In this document: one piece after another, positions 45,860 to 56,189 of the stretch
Layout of the letters: each line of letters opens with the position of its first letter
How positions within the stretch are numbered: position 1 is the stretch's first letter
Assembly (NCBI GenBank): GCA_963920575.1
Contig: OY986971.1
Location: 9,984,779-10,048,778 of the forward strand
Length of the DNA: 64,000 nt
Reading direction: 5' to 3'
Source: Narthecium ossifragum
Lineage: Eukaryota > Streptophyta > Magnoliopsida > Dioscoreales > Nartheciaceae
Notes under the pieces: generated by a model
Told to the model about the DNA's origin: nothing
What the model saw: the letters and a program-made list of their open reading frames with translations, nothing else
Databases searched by the model: none
Position numbers and translations under genes: made by a program

Positions 45860-47080
45860 TGTCACACCCCGACCCAAAAAACCCATCCGGTCCGGGGCGT
45901 GAGAGTTCCTAATCTATTGAATCTATCTGTGGCGCGTTTCTATAACAATTATCACGACTAAATTTGAACAATTCTATCAGAGGGGCAGCATAGTAATTTC
46001 TAATAAACTACTATCTATAACAGTTACAGGTTAACATCAAAGTAAACAAGATTACTTAATTATACAATCCTCAGAGTTATGCAATTATTTTCTCGAATAC
46101 AGATTCATAAATATTTAATTCTCAAAGAGGGAAATTATGCATTTAATACATCTATCAAAAGTAATTTATAACAAAAGGAATTGCTGAAGTTGCCAACACC
46201 TTAGGATCCTCGAGAGCCTCCTGAAGTCACTGCGCCACCAAAAGCCTGTCCAACTGGTACTACGGAAGAAGAGCTGACGCCTGCATCTGCAAACGTAGCC
46301 CGAGTAGGAGTGAGCAACAAAGCTCAGCATAATTCTATTTTACGTCAGACTAAAAGGAGGAAAACAACAACAATGTCATTGCCCCGCCAAGTCTAAGGTA
46401 TGCCAAGATTCCCATAACCCATCGATGCCCCAAGGGCTCCCGACATAAAACCTTTCTCTTGACCAAGTTACCAAAAGATAGCGGAACAGTACCATGCAGA
46501 TCACCCTTACCCAAGCAGGATTACCACACTTGGGGACCACGTCAGGAACGCATTGACAACTATCCTTAGCACCTAGCCTTGGAGAAACGACATGACTTCT
46601 AAACCTCAATCAGAGTAATTGCAGCCAACTAAACTGAAATCCTCGATAACAACAGATTATTATAATAAATCGCATCCTACACCTTGCTACCCAGCCTCGA
46701 TCCTATGGCTAGATTCGAGCTACCCAAGAGCCTCGAATCGGCGATCAACCCATCGCCCACGTCCTAGCCTAATGCTTCTAATGCAATAAGATGCATGCAA
46801 TGCTCAGGCACAAATATAGAAGTATGATCATGCAAAAGTATGTCAAATAATGTACATGGATGGCGTAGCATACAACTCACCAAAAGGTTATACATAAAAA
46901 AGGTTTAAGGAAAGCGGATAAATAGGCACGCATGCCTACTAACAGGATACAACCCCGACTAATAGCTAACAACAATTAACAATAAGCAATTATAATAAAC
47001 ATAAATACCAGGGCCCACCCTCGATCCACTATTCGCTTGATTCAACCATAAGCCACACACAGGGCTTACACGTATATAAT

Positions 47081-47131
<51 letters not shown>

Positions 47132-48252
47132 AGTATTGAAAGCTCGAATTATCGAAATCAAACCAACGGTACTACTAACTTCGGAAATTCCTAACTCTCA
47201 ATCTAACCGTCCGATTGACTTGAAACTTGATATGCCTCACATATACAAATATCAGATCCATCAGGTAAAGAAAACTACATAAATGCACGAATTAAACTGG
47301 CTTCTCTGTTCTGCACAGCCTGGCCATTTAATTCACAATAAATCATACAGAAATCCAAAAAATGTGAAACCAGTTGGAATCCAGAGATAACTCATAAATA
47401 TACAACTTTAATGTTGAGGGTAAACTTAGAGCATGCACGTAAAGGACTGTGTCCAAGATAGAACATAGCTGTTCTAATTGAAACAGAAAATCTGGAAATT
47501 AGTTGATGAAAACATGCTTAAATCCAACTTAAATCAAAACCAAATCCAATGAAACATAGAGAAGTTATTAAACACACCTAGGAGCAGCATCTAGCATAGA
47601 CTAATTGAAGAAACAATCAACTAATTAACCAAGAACACAAACACAAGCCTAAAGTCTAAAATCATACCATTCTACGCTAATCCATGATTAATCCGCAATT
47701 AATCCGTGCTTGGAAGGTGTAAATCTTCTCCTCCCTTTGTTGTCGACCTCTCCAAGCCTCTGGATCAGCCTCCCACATGAAACCCTAGCCTCAATTGAGA
47801 GAAGAAGAAGGAAGAAGAAGAAAAAGAGAAAAACAGAGCCTTCGTGGGCTCTTATAGTGCCCGAGTCCGACCGGACTAGGTCGATTCGCGTCCTTATCCA
47901 GACACGTCAACGTCGGTGTCGACCCTGAATTGATCAATCATTCCTGGGGAACGATCGATCGCCAATTGACCGATCGATTGTCGATCGTCCCTAAGCTGAT
48001 AGATGTCCCAACAACAAACTATCGCGCCCGAGCCCTGATCTTCTGATCCCAAGCTCATCTAAGGTTTTAACAAGCGCATAAATCATTCAAGGGTTGTGTG
48101 TGCACAACACAGGTGTGAAACCGACCACAAAGGCACAATTTACCAAATTGCCCTTGGGGTCTCCGCGATCAAGCCGATCGTGAAATAAGGCCAAACGGGC
48201 CAGACCCTCGACCAAACACGGTCGGGCCGGGTTGGAGGAACGGGTCCTCACA
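45860..48252 (-). mobile_element. solo LTR (family A), minus orientation
   Basis: The minus strand runs TGTGAGGACCCG...GGTCGGGGTGTGACA, 2393 bp, with CAAGGGCAATTTGGTAAATT. Flanks TGCCC and TGTCC agree at 4 of 5. GATCGATCG words at 47930-47990 are upstream of a minus-strand CTATAAGA (about 47857-47850). Confidence 0.88.
47089..47126. repeat. (TA)n microsatellite
   Basis: About 19 TA units inside the reverse solo LTR. Confidence 0.95.
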
Positions 48253-49302
48253 TGTCCTGTGTGTATATATTGTCGTTGTTGTTGTATTTGTTTGGCTGGG
48301 GGTGTGCCTGGTTGTAATATTTCGGGTGACGGCCGTATATATCGTTGTAATGCCAAAATTCATATTGGAATGTGTAGCTGCTTTGTAACGGCCTAGGGGT
48401 GTCATTGTAGTGTTGATTTGTGTAATTGAGGTGTTGGCATTGTAGGTGCATGCTTGATTATTGTTTAGGCTTGTTAAGCCCTTATAGTGTTGTAGTTTAT
48501 ATCTCTATCTGCTTCATGCTATGTGTACCCCTTTGGCAAACTGTAAGCTATGCCTAGACTTGTATTTTTGTTTGACATACTGTTGCATGTTTATACGTTT
48601 GTATTTGTGCCTGAGCATTGCATGCATCTTGCTCGCATTAGAAGCATAAGGTTAAGACGTGGGCGGATAGGGGTTTCGCCGATCCGAGGCCCCGGGCAGC
48701 TTGGATCTAGTCTTAGGACCGATGCTGGGTAGCAAGGTGTAGGATCCGATCGTACTATTAAATCGTTGTTTCCTCAAGAATAGTATCTTGTAAACTAAAA
48801 TACATTGTCGTTTGAGGTGCAGAGGTCGTGTCGACTCTAGAGCTGAGTGCTAACGATGTGATTCGGTGTCGCCTGGTATGGGTCCCTAGGTATAGGGCTC
48901 TTCCTTCCTGGGTAAGGGTGATCCAGCATGTTACCATTTCTGTGGAGGTGCATGACTAGAGCCCTTAGGGATATCAACGGGTCTATGGGGTCCCTGGCAT
49001 ACCTTAGACTTACGTGAGTAGACGACACAGTTATAGTTTCCTTTCCTTTCAGTGTGACGTAGAGTAAAACCCTACTGAGTTTATTGCTCACTCTTAACCG
49101 GGTTGTGTTTGCAGGTACAAACGCGGTTCCCTCGTCTGCTAGTTACAGCGTCGGAGGTGGTCCTTCCCTTGGTGGTGCGCGAGATCGAGGAATCTTCATC
49201 AGTTTATCTCAATTTAATTTATGTACAACTTTAAATTGTATATGTATTTTAATTCGATGTATAAATTGTAGCTTAAAAGGAGAAATGTATTTGTACTCTA
49301 AG

Positions 49303-49515
49303 GGTCTGTTTGGCTCGCATCCCGCACGGAATCCGAAATCCGCGGTATCCACATGAGCGGATATCGCGAACGGCGTCCGCTCGCGACGAGCGAACGCCGA
49401 TTTCGGTATCCGCCCTTGGGCAGATTCTGTTTTTTAGAATCCGTCGGTGCGCCAAACGTCGAAATCCGGGAATCCGGAATCCGCGGATTCGCCCCCATTC
49501 CATGCTGCCAAACAA
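49303..49515. mobile_element. MITE, probably Harbinger/Tourist-like
   Basis: GGTCTGTTTGGCTCGCATCC on the left and GCATGGAATGG... with GCCAAACA on the right form imperfect inverted ends. The interior repeats GAATCCG/GGATTC words. TAA precedes the left end, but I could not confirm the target duplication on the right. Confidence 0.5.
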
Positions 49516-50015
49516 GAATTGATTATAATTGATAGAGATTGTTGTACTTAGAGGACTGGAATCATTCTTTTGCTATCTGAATGCTAATTGAGTCTTGTAG
49601 CTGTTACTTATTGTATTATTACTTGATGATAGAATAGTTTAAATTAATTGTGAATATTATAACTGTATATCAGGATTTAAAGTGAAATTTATAGGGCATA
49701 TTCTTGTCGGTTCAGGATTCACGAGCTAACCACTCGTACCAAAACTCCGGAGTGATAGTAGGGGGGCCCATATTGCCTTTACCATAGAGCCGTGGTCGAC
49801 CCGACGAATTGACCGCTAGCACCACTGGCAGCGCAGACATGCTGCCCGGGTTGGGCCTACAACCCACCCCGTCCTGGGCCTCTACATCCCACACGACAGG
49901 GCCGAACACAGGGGGCTGCTGCCTGGGCCTACAGCCTGGTCCGCAACCATGCCCTGGGCCTCTACATCCCACTCGGCAGGCCCGCAACCAAGGTCTGCAG
50001 CGCCCACGGCGAACA

Positions 50016-50034
50016 ATCTCCCCCCCCCCCCCCC
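50016..50034 (-). promoter_or_regulatory. TRIM polypurine tract
   Basis: The minus strand reads a run of about 15 G followed by AGAT directly before the left LTR. Confidence 0.8.
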
Positions 50035-50072
50035 ACACACACAGCGCCACTGGGGTTCAAATCCGCAACCTC

Positions 50073-50084
50073 GCTCTGATACCA
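50073..50084 (-). promoter_or_regulatory. TRIM primer binding site
   Basis: TGGTATCAGAGC on the minus strand, two bases from the right LTR; complementary to initiator tRNA-Met. Confidence 0.9.
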
Positions 50085-50388
50085 CATGTCGGTTCAGGAT
50101 CCACGAGCTAATTCCTCCTACCAAAACTCCGGAGTGATAGTAGGGAGGGGGCCATATTGCCTTTACCATAGAGCCGCGGTCGACCCGAGGAATCGACCGC
50201 CAGCACCACTGGCAGCGCAGACACGCTGCCCAGGTCGGGCCTACAACCCACCTCGTCCTGGGCCTCTACATCCCACACGACAGGGCCGAACACAGGGGGC
50301 TGCTTCCTGGGCCTGCAGCCTGGTCCGCAACCATGCCATGGGCCTCTACATCCCACTCGGCAGGCTCGTAACCAAGGCCTGCAGCGCC

Positions 50389-51703
50389 TAGGGGTGAGCA
50401 GAACCGAACCGAAACCGAAAAACCGAACCGAACCGAATTAGTTCGGTCCAATCGGTTCGGTTTTTCGGTTCAAACGGTTCGGTTCGGTTTTTAAATATAT
50501 CAATAATTCGGTGTTCGGTTCGATTCGGTTCTGGATTTACAAATTCGGTTTAAAACCGAAAAACCGAACTAATTTAACATGGTCTAACCCAAAAAACCCG
50601 GTCCGGTATAGTTGGTCTAACCCATCGGGATCCACAGCCACAGCCCACAGGCCATAGGCTGGCAGGCCGCAACCACTCTTCCACGGCCTTTAGCATTGAC
50701 CTTTCTCCAATTCTCCTTCTCAATTCTCATTTCTCACCCACTATTCTTTTCTAACCTACCTGACAGTGCTCTGCTGACCGCCTGACACCTCCGCGTACCG
50801 CGGCTCCGCCGCCTCTCGCCTCCAACGGCCAACGGGTTCGACGACGACGACGAGGCCCTGTGCTCTGCTGACACCTCCGCGGCTCCGCCGCCTCTCGCCT
50901 CCAACGGGTTCGACGAGGCCCTGTGCTCCTCCTCTGCTCGCCTCCGCCTCCAACCCCTCCAGGCCGGATCCTTCCCTCCCACCACCACCAGCATTGTCTC
51001 TGCCTCTGGCCTCCAACGGGTTCGACGACGACGACGAGGCCCTATGATAATTATTTGCAGGTATTTATGATACAGTGGGTCTGCAAAAGTGATGGATTGA
51101 AAGAGTATTGTGTGCAGGACTGTCAGCATTCCAACGAATGAACTGGAGGAAAGACAGTGTGGTGAGCATCTCATTAGAGTTCCTTCCTTTGGGATGTTTC
51201 TTTCTCTCTCTTTTGGCCTCGGATGCCCAGCCATGCTTTCTCTTTTTTTTTTGGTCCCATCATAAAATTAGTACTCTTTTGCTGTATAGCTATAGAAACG
51301 GTTGAGTTTATATGTTTATAATTCTGACTAAGACTTAATTTATTTGATAAATGGGAATGAGAACATACGTTGCACTCTTTTCTCAGTGTTGCACCATAAC
51401 TTCCCATTGTTGCCATTGCTGGAGTTTGTAAAATTTGTACAAGGAACTGAGAATGTCAGCTGAGAGTCTTTAATTTTTTTATTATAAAAAGTTCGGTTTT
51501 TAGGGATTTGGACCGAACAATTTCGGTTCGGTTCGGTTATTTAATAACTTCAGTTCGGTTCGGTTCTTTTAAATGTGCTTTTGAAAACTTCGGTTCGGTT
51601 CTTTAAGAAAGTTCGGTTCGGTTCTCAAATTTCTGGACCGAATAAAGTTCGGTTTTTCGGTTCTGGACCGAAGACCGAACCGAAAACCGAACGCTCACCC
51701 CTA
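50389..51703. mobile_element. hAT element in the TRIM right LTR
   Basis: TIRs TAGGGGTGAGC at both ends and a perfect 8-bp duplication GCAGCGCC (50381-50388, 51704-51711). Subterminal zones of about 170-250 bp are packed with CGGTTCGG/CCGAACCG words, typical transposase-binding arrays in hAT elements. The centre (50780-51050) holds three copies of a GC-rich segment (CCTCTCGCCTCCAACGGG, TTCGACGACGACGACGAGGC), perhaps captured exon sequence. No transposase is present. Confidence 0.93.
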
Positions 51704-51806
51704 GCAGCGCCCACGGCCAACAATTCTCGCCGTTTGATTTTAGAAATAAGTTTAGGTTCGACTCACGTTCCGATTCGGATGTGTTTTCTAGATCAAAACG
51801 TGACAC

Positions 51807-52189
51807 CCAAAATATCATGATCCTCTTTTACCCGAAATAGACTATTCCTGCACCAAACGGGGCCTTAAATAGCAAAAAAAAGTTCTCTCCTTTGGCGCTC
51901 GATCCATCGATCATTACATTCTAATTTCTTCATAAAAGACGACAACTTTATCATTGGACTCTTGTGCTGGCGGCGAAGAGGGACATCCTGGCGGTCAAGA
52001 GGGACATCCTTTTGTTCTTGGAAAGTGGATATCTGAATCATTTGTCAGGCTAGCACTTTTTCATTCTTGTAAGAATCATAGTCTTTTTTGTACTTTGGTA
52101 TTCTTTTGCATATTTACTAATACTCCGGCTAAGTAATCATTTGTCAGGCTAGCCAAATTATTCTTGATTAATCGATCACTTTATGAAAT
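51807..52189. other. no gene seen
   Basis: A MITE-like right end (CACCAAACGGGGCCTTAAA, 51851-51870) without a partner. A 20-bp direct repeat ATCATTTGTCAGGCTAGC lies at about 52034 and 52136. Nothing else is supported. Confidence 0.3.
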
Positions 52190-52516
52190 TTTTTGATATA
52201 TGTCACTCAAAAGCTCCGATGGGTAGATATATGCCACTGCATTTTTTATAATTACTTATCCTAAATAAAAAGTATAACCAGGTGCAAATTTTTTTATTAA
52301 ACAATCCCTTGCTATTTAGCCCTAGATTCACAGAGGGCGTGGAATACCGTTGGACGACATTTAAGTAAATAGATATTTACATACATGTCACTTTATTTTT
52401 TAAGTTACATATTCCCTTGAAATATATGGGAATTTTTTTGCATATTAAATCTATATTCCTTTTGAATTTACAAAACAATGCCGCTTTACTTTTGTTTTAC
52501 AAAACAAGTAAACCTT
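52190..52516 (+). repeat. segment duplication, copy 1
   Basis: Includes ATATATGCCACTGCA then TTTTTTATAATTACTTATCC, CCCTTGCTATTTAGCCCTAG and TTGAAATATATGGGAATTTT. Copy 2 is 53175-53220 joined to 55890-56185, split by the Helitron. Confidence 0.85.
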
Positions 52517-52518
52517 TA

Positions 52519-53172
52519 GGGATGGCAATGGAACTGGCTTGCCCCGTACCCCGCTTGGAGTGGAGAAATGGGGTCATGACTGAGTTGGCGGGGTGGGCCA
52601 GATTAAACGAGACAGGTTAATCGTGGTGATGGGGCGGGGATGGGTTTTGATCAACTCGCCCCGCTTTTGACCTGGCTCAAATAGTACTCTAAGTATTTTT
52701 ACATAACTATTATTTTTAGTATCATATAAAAAACTTTTTTTTTTCAAACTATGTGACGCTTGGAAGTTAGAATTGACGTGTTTTTGGGTAATTAGTTTAG
52801 AAATGATATAATAGTACTTTTATTGAAATATAAAGTATATGATATCAGACATAGTTTGTGATTGGCTACATTTTGATAATTTATACTTGCCTTGTTCATT
52901 CATTTTGTAATCTTTTTTTGCACTATTGTATTATTCTATATGATATTTGAGAGATTTGTGATTGAAATTGTCGCCGTCTTTAATATTTTTTAATGAAAAT
53001 GAAAAAATCCCAAACATGGCGGGGCAGGGACGAGGAAAATATAGATGGGACGGGGATGAGACGAACTTCTTGCCCCGCAACGGAGCACAGGAAGGGGATG
53101 GGGCAAGATAAATATTTTTCGGGCCGAGATAGGGTGGATTTTACCCACCCCAACTCGCCCTATTGCCATTCC
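52519..53172. mobile_element. TIR element with TA duplication
   Basis: Ends GGGATGGCAATGGAACTGG (left) and GGAATGGCAATAGGGCGAG (right, minus strand), flanked by TA (52517-52518, 53173-53174). It is 654 bp with no transposase, and GGGGCGGGGATGG-type words at both sides. A Tc1/Mariner-type assignment rests only on the TA. Confidence 0.6.
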
Positions 53173-53174
53173 TA

Positions 53175-53220
53175 AATTTTTACATACATGCCACTCAAAA
53201 GTTAGATATATGCCACTACA
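53175..53220 (+). repeat. segment duplication, copy 2, left part
   Basis: TACATACATGCCACTCAAAAG through GATATATGCCACTACA. It continues at 55890 after the Helitron. Confidence 0.8.
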
Positions 53221-54319
53221 TCAACCTTATAAGGAGCAATAACGGTTACAACCGTTTCCCTCCTATTAATTTGTTTACATGTATATTTTCCTAAATTAAC
53301 TTTGTATATTGTTATCATAATTCCCTAGGTTAGTTTTAAATATACATCCTTATCAACCTTATAAGGAGCAATAACGGTTAACCTGCATTAATTCATATCC
53401 CCTAAGTTTCTTTATATATATTCTCTAAGTTTGCTTTATATAAACCTGCATTAATTCATATCAACCTAAGTTCTATTAATATTATCTTATATGCAATATG
53501 CATATGCAAAGACTTATATTTATTTTATATACCCTAAGTTAGACTTATAATATTTTATTTTATATTTTATATATTTTATTGGCTATGTTTTATGGTGGCA
53601 GTGAACAAAAAGCTATGACCAACCTTCAAACCCTGGATCACCTACGGGTCAACACAACCAGACAAACTACAGAGAGTTTGTTAAAATTTTAGGTGCTGTT
53701 TGGTTTTGGAAAATGTTTCCCGTTTTCATTTTCTGTTTTCATTTTCTGTTTTCTATTTTTATTTTTTGAAAATAAAAATATGAAAACGCGTTTGGTTTGA
53801 AATGTTAAAAAACTGTTTTCATTTTCATTTTTGTTTTCATGAATTTAATTTTGTAAGCTAGTTATCATTATTTATTTTATATTTATGTATTCTATATATC
53901 ATTAATATATGAGTTTTACATCTTTTTTGTAATTACTATTTTGAAGCTATTGAATCTCATAATTTTTTTAATATAAGTATATCATCATACTTATATGTGG
54001 CTATGGTTATAAAATAACATGGCTGTGTCCTTATGCCGTCTTATGTGGCAGGGATTATCCTAGATGGAGGGGGAGAGGTGGGAAGTTAGGGGGAGAGGCG
54101 GGGTTAGTGGGAAGCTAGGAGGTGGGGAGAGAGGATGGTTACCCTACCATGTGATAGGGGGGTTTGCTAGTCCTTATATAAGATCATGTGAGTTGTCCTG
54201 GTTTGTCCTACGTGGATAATCAAGCTATTATTTTATTCTGTTTCAAAATTAAATTAGAGGGTTAGTTAGTCATAGAGAGAGGTTAGTGGAGGTGGGTGAT
54301 TAAAGGGTAGTGGGTTGGA

Positions 54320-54354
54320 TGGTAACCCGTGTCAGGTGGCACAGACCCACCTAG
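54320..54354 (+). mobile_element. second Helitron-type 3' terminus
   Basis: GTGTCAGGTGGCAC (imperfect hairpin) then AGACCCACCTAG followed by T, closely like the terminus at 55859-55889. Its 5' end was not found. Confidence 0.55.
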
Positions 54355-54424
54355 TAGTCGTATATTTTGTAATTTTTAACGACATCCACTCTTTTTTTTT
54401 TGGAATTTTAAAATTTTTACCCTT

Positions 54425-54565
54425 TCTTAACACACACACACCCCCACCACACACGCACGCACGCACCCACACCCACACCCCCACCACACACGCACGCACG
54501 CACCCACACCCACACCCACACCCACACCCACACCCACACCCACCCACGCACGCACGCACGCACCC
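54425..54565. repeat. CA-rich microsatellite (CACACC/CACGCACG)
   Basis: Runs of ACACCC and CACGCACGCACC. They keep several frames open on both strands, which is not evidence of coding. Confidence 0.9.
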
Positions 54566-54786
54566 AACCCCACACCTACCCCCACTCACTCTCTCCCTCT
54601 CTTCTCCCCCAATTTCTCCTCTTCCCTACCACTTCAGCCCGACCGCCACCGTACCCACCTTCCTCTCCTCGCCGGCGATCATCCTCCTCCGGTCTCCGCC
54701 GCTCCGATCTCCCCTCCAAGCGAGCCCGCGATCTCCTCCTCTTCCTACATCCCATCCGAAATCTCCTCCAGAGCTCCACCGCCGCC

Positions 54787-55303
54787 ATGAACACCTCCGG
54801 CAACGCCTCGAGGTCGGACATCTACTCGAGGAGGTCGTAGGGGTTCTCCGCCACCACTCCCCGCCCGTCCAACCTCACCAACGCCGAGATCTACTCGCTG
54901 CAGTCGTCGAGGAACCCCACGTCGAGGGGCTCCAGCTTCAACCACACCGACTTCTACTCGATGGTCGACCGGCACCAAAGCCTGGTTCCATTACCAGCTT
55001 CCAATCGCCGGCACCAAAGCCCGGTTCCATTACCAGCTTCCAATCGCCGGGACGACGCCAGCGCCCATGTCGGCCGCGCATTACCCGGCCCCGAATCCCT
55101 GCGTGTTCTCCCCGGCGGCAGCGGCGGCTCCTCCGAGGACAGCTCCTCTGGCTGCTAAGAAGGCCAATGGGCAAACCCACATGCTGAAGCCAGAGGACGG
55201 GGCTGCTGCTGCTGGGGGCACCAAGGATCTCCACATGTTCGTGTGGAGCTCGAGCGCGTCGCCCGTCTCCGATGTTTTTGGGCTGTGGCGGCTCCGGCAG
55301 TGA
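54787..55303 (+). pseudogene. captured PIN auxin efflux carrier fragment (central hydrophilic loop)
   Basis: Frame 1 from 54787 reads [10 protein letters not shown], a TAG stop (54838), then [17 protein letters not shown] and [13 protein letters not shown]. After a duplicated stretch of about 40 bp (54971-55048) another frame reads [28 protein letters not shown] and [18 protein letters not shown]. These are hallmark segments of the cytosolic loop of PIN1-type auxin efflux carriers, in the right order but with the middle missing. The transmembrane halves are absent. It lies inside the Harbinger-like element, so it is a transduplicated gene piece, not a PIN gene. Confidence 0.9.
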
Positions 55304-55889
55304 GAGGGGACGAGCTCGGGATGGGTTCCAATGGAGGAGAGATGGGGGTCGCCGTTGAAGCTTGAGGAGAGACTGGAGGAGAGATGGGGGTCGCCGTTGA
55401 TGTTCGATCGCGTGATAGTGTTCGATCGGGAGATGAGTGTTCAATCGGGAGAGACAGTAAAACTGTTTTCATTTTTTGAAAACGATAAAATATCGTTTTC
55501 ACGTTTTCCGAAAAATACTGTTTTTATTTTCTGGAAAACATTTTTCAAAACCATCAACCAAACGCATTTCAGCTTTGTTTTTTGTTTTCATGAAAATGAA
55601 AATAGAAAATGGTTAAACCAAACAGGGTCTTATATTAACAATAACTAAAAACTGTGGCAGGGCACATGTGAGTACTAGTCTACCTTATAAGATCCGATGA
55701 TAGTTATCCCTTATGACTCATAATCTGAGTCATAAATTTATACACACATGGCATACACGTGGCTTACACGTGTCATAAAATTGTAATTAAATAAAAAAAA
55801 GAAAGGATAGTGGGTTGATGTGTAAGTTATTATAGAGATAGTGGGGGCGGGCAGTTAGCCGTGCCAGGTGGCACGGGCCCACCACCTAG

Positions 55890-56185
55890 TTTTTTATAAT
55901 TACTTATTCTAGATAAAAAGTATAACTAGGTGCAAAAAAAGTTATTAAACAATCCCTTGCTATTTAGCCCTAGATTCATAGAGGCCGTGCAATACCGTTG
56001 GACGACATTTAAGTAAATAGATATTTACATACATGCCATTCCAAAGCATCGTATTTACATACATGCCACTATATTTTTTAAGTTACATATTCCCTTGAAA
56101 TATATGGGAATTTTTTTGCATATTAAATCTACATTCCTTTTGAATTTACAAAACGATATCACTTTCAGTTTCTTTTACAAAGGGT
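55890..56185 (+). repeat. segment duplication, copy 2, right part
   Basis: TTTTTTATAATTACTTATTC through TTTGAATTTACAAAACGATA; closely matches 52236-52490. Confidence 0.88.
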
Positions 56186-56189
56186 GCGT

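Larger units (their letters stand above)
49705..51722 (-). mobile_element. TRIM retrotransposon (complete, right LTR split by hAT)
   Basis: Left LTR 49705-50015 (311 bp, TGTCGGTTCAGG...GGCGAACA), internal region 50016-50086 (71 bp), and right LTR 50087-51722 (313 bp after removing a 1315-bp hAT with its duplication). A perfect ATTCT duplication flanks the whole (49700-49704, 51723-51727). On the minus strand a PBS follows the right LTR and a G-rich PPT precedes the left LTR. There is no coding capacity, so replication must have used proteins of another element. Confidence 0.93.
45206..51806 (+). mobile_element. long LTR with three nested insertions
   Basis: Begins TGTAGCAACCGAATTTG and ends with TCGACTCACGTTCCG... 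TTTTCTAGATCAAAACGTGACA, the terminus style of the G1-type LTRs. The R-U5 part (48460-49100) has the GCATTAGAAGCAT and CCGATCCGAGGC segments shared with the G1 LTR. Nested are a reverse solo LTR, a MITE and a TRIM. Flanks (GTTAC, CCCAA) do not match, so the boundaries or an undisturbed insertion are not proven. Confidence 0.6.
53692..55629. mobile_element. Harbinger/Tourist-like element carrying a gene fragment
   Basis: Ends GGTGCTGTTTGGTTTTGG (left) and GACCCTGTTTGGTTTAACC (right, minus strand) with TTA on both sides (53689-53691, 55630-55632), as in the PIF/Harbinger superfamily. TTTTCATTTTC-rich subterminal repeats mirror each other. At 1938 bp it has no transposase, but it holds a second Helitron-type 3' end (54354), a CACACC microsatellite and a PIN-like fragment. 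Confidence 0.78.
53221..55889 (+). mobile_element. Helitron with a nested Harbinger-like element
   Basis: 5' end TCAACCTTATAAGG preceded by A; 3' end CTAG (55886-55889) followed by T. A hairpin CCGTGCC-AGGT-GGCACGG (55859-55876) lies about ten bases before the end. The duplicated segment gives the empty site: copy 1 reads ...CACTGCATTTTTT where copy 2 is split exactly between A (53220) and T (55890), the Helitron AT rule. A second TCAACCTTATAAGG at 53353 suggests a tandem or earlier 5' end. No Rep/helicase is encoded. Confidence 0.85.

Noticed and set aside
45206..51806. Clean insertion with target duplication
   Set aside because: Flanks GTTAC and CCCAA do not match; I keep the LTR call but not a proven insertion boundary.
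54315..55187. 290-codon open frame on the plus strand
   Set aside because: It runs through a CACACC microsatellite and is out of frame with the PIN-like segments it overlaps, so it is a composition artefact.
53692..55629. Pack-MULE carrying the PIN fragment
   Set aside because: The ends have TTA duplications and CTGTTTGG-type TIRs, which fit Harbinger/Tourist and not a 9-bp MULE duplication.
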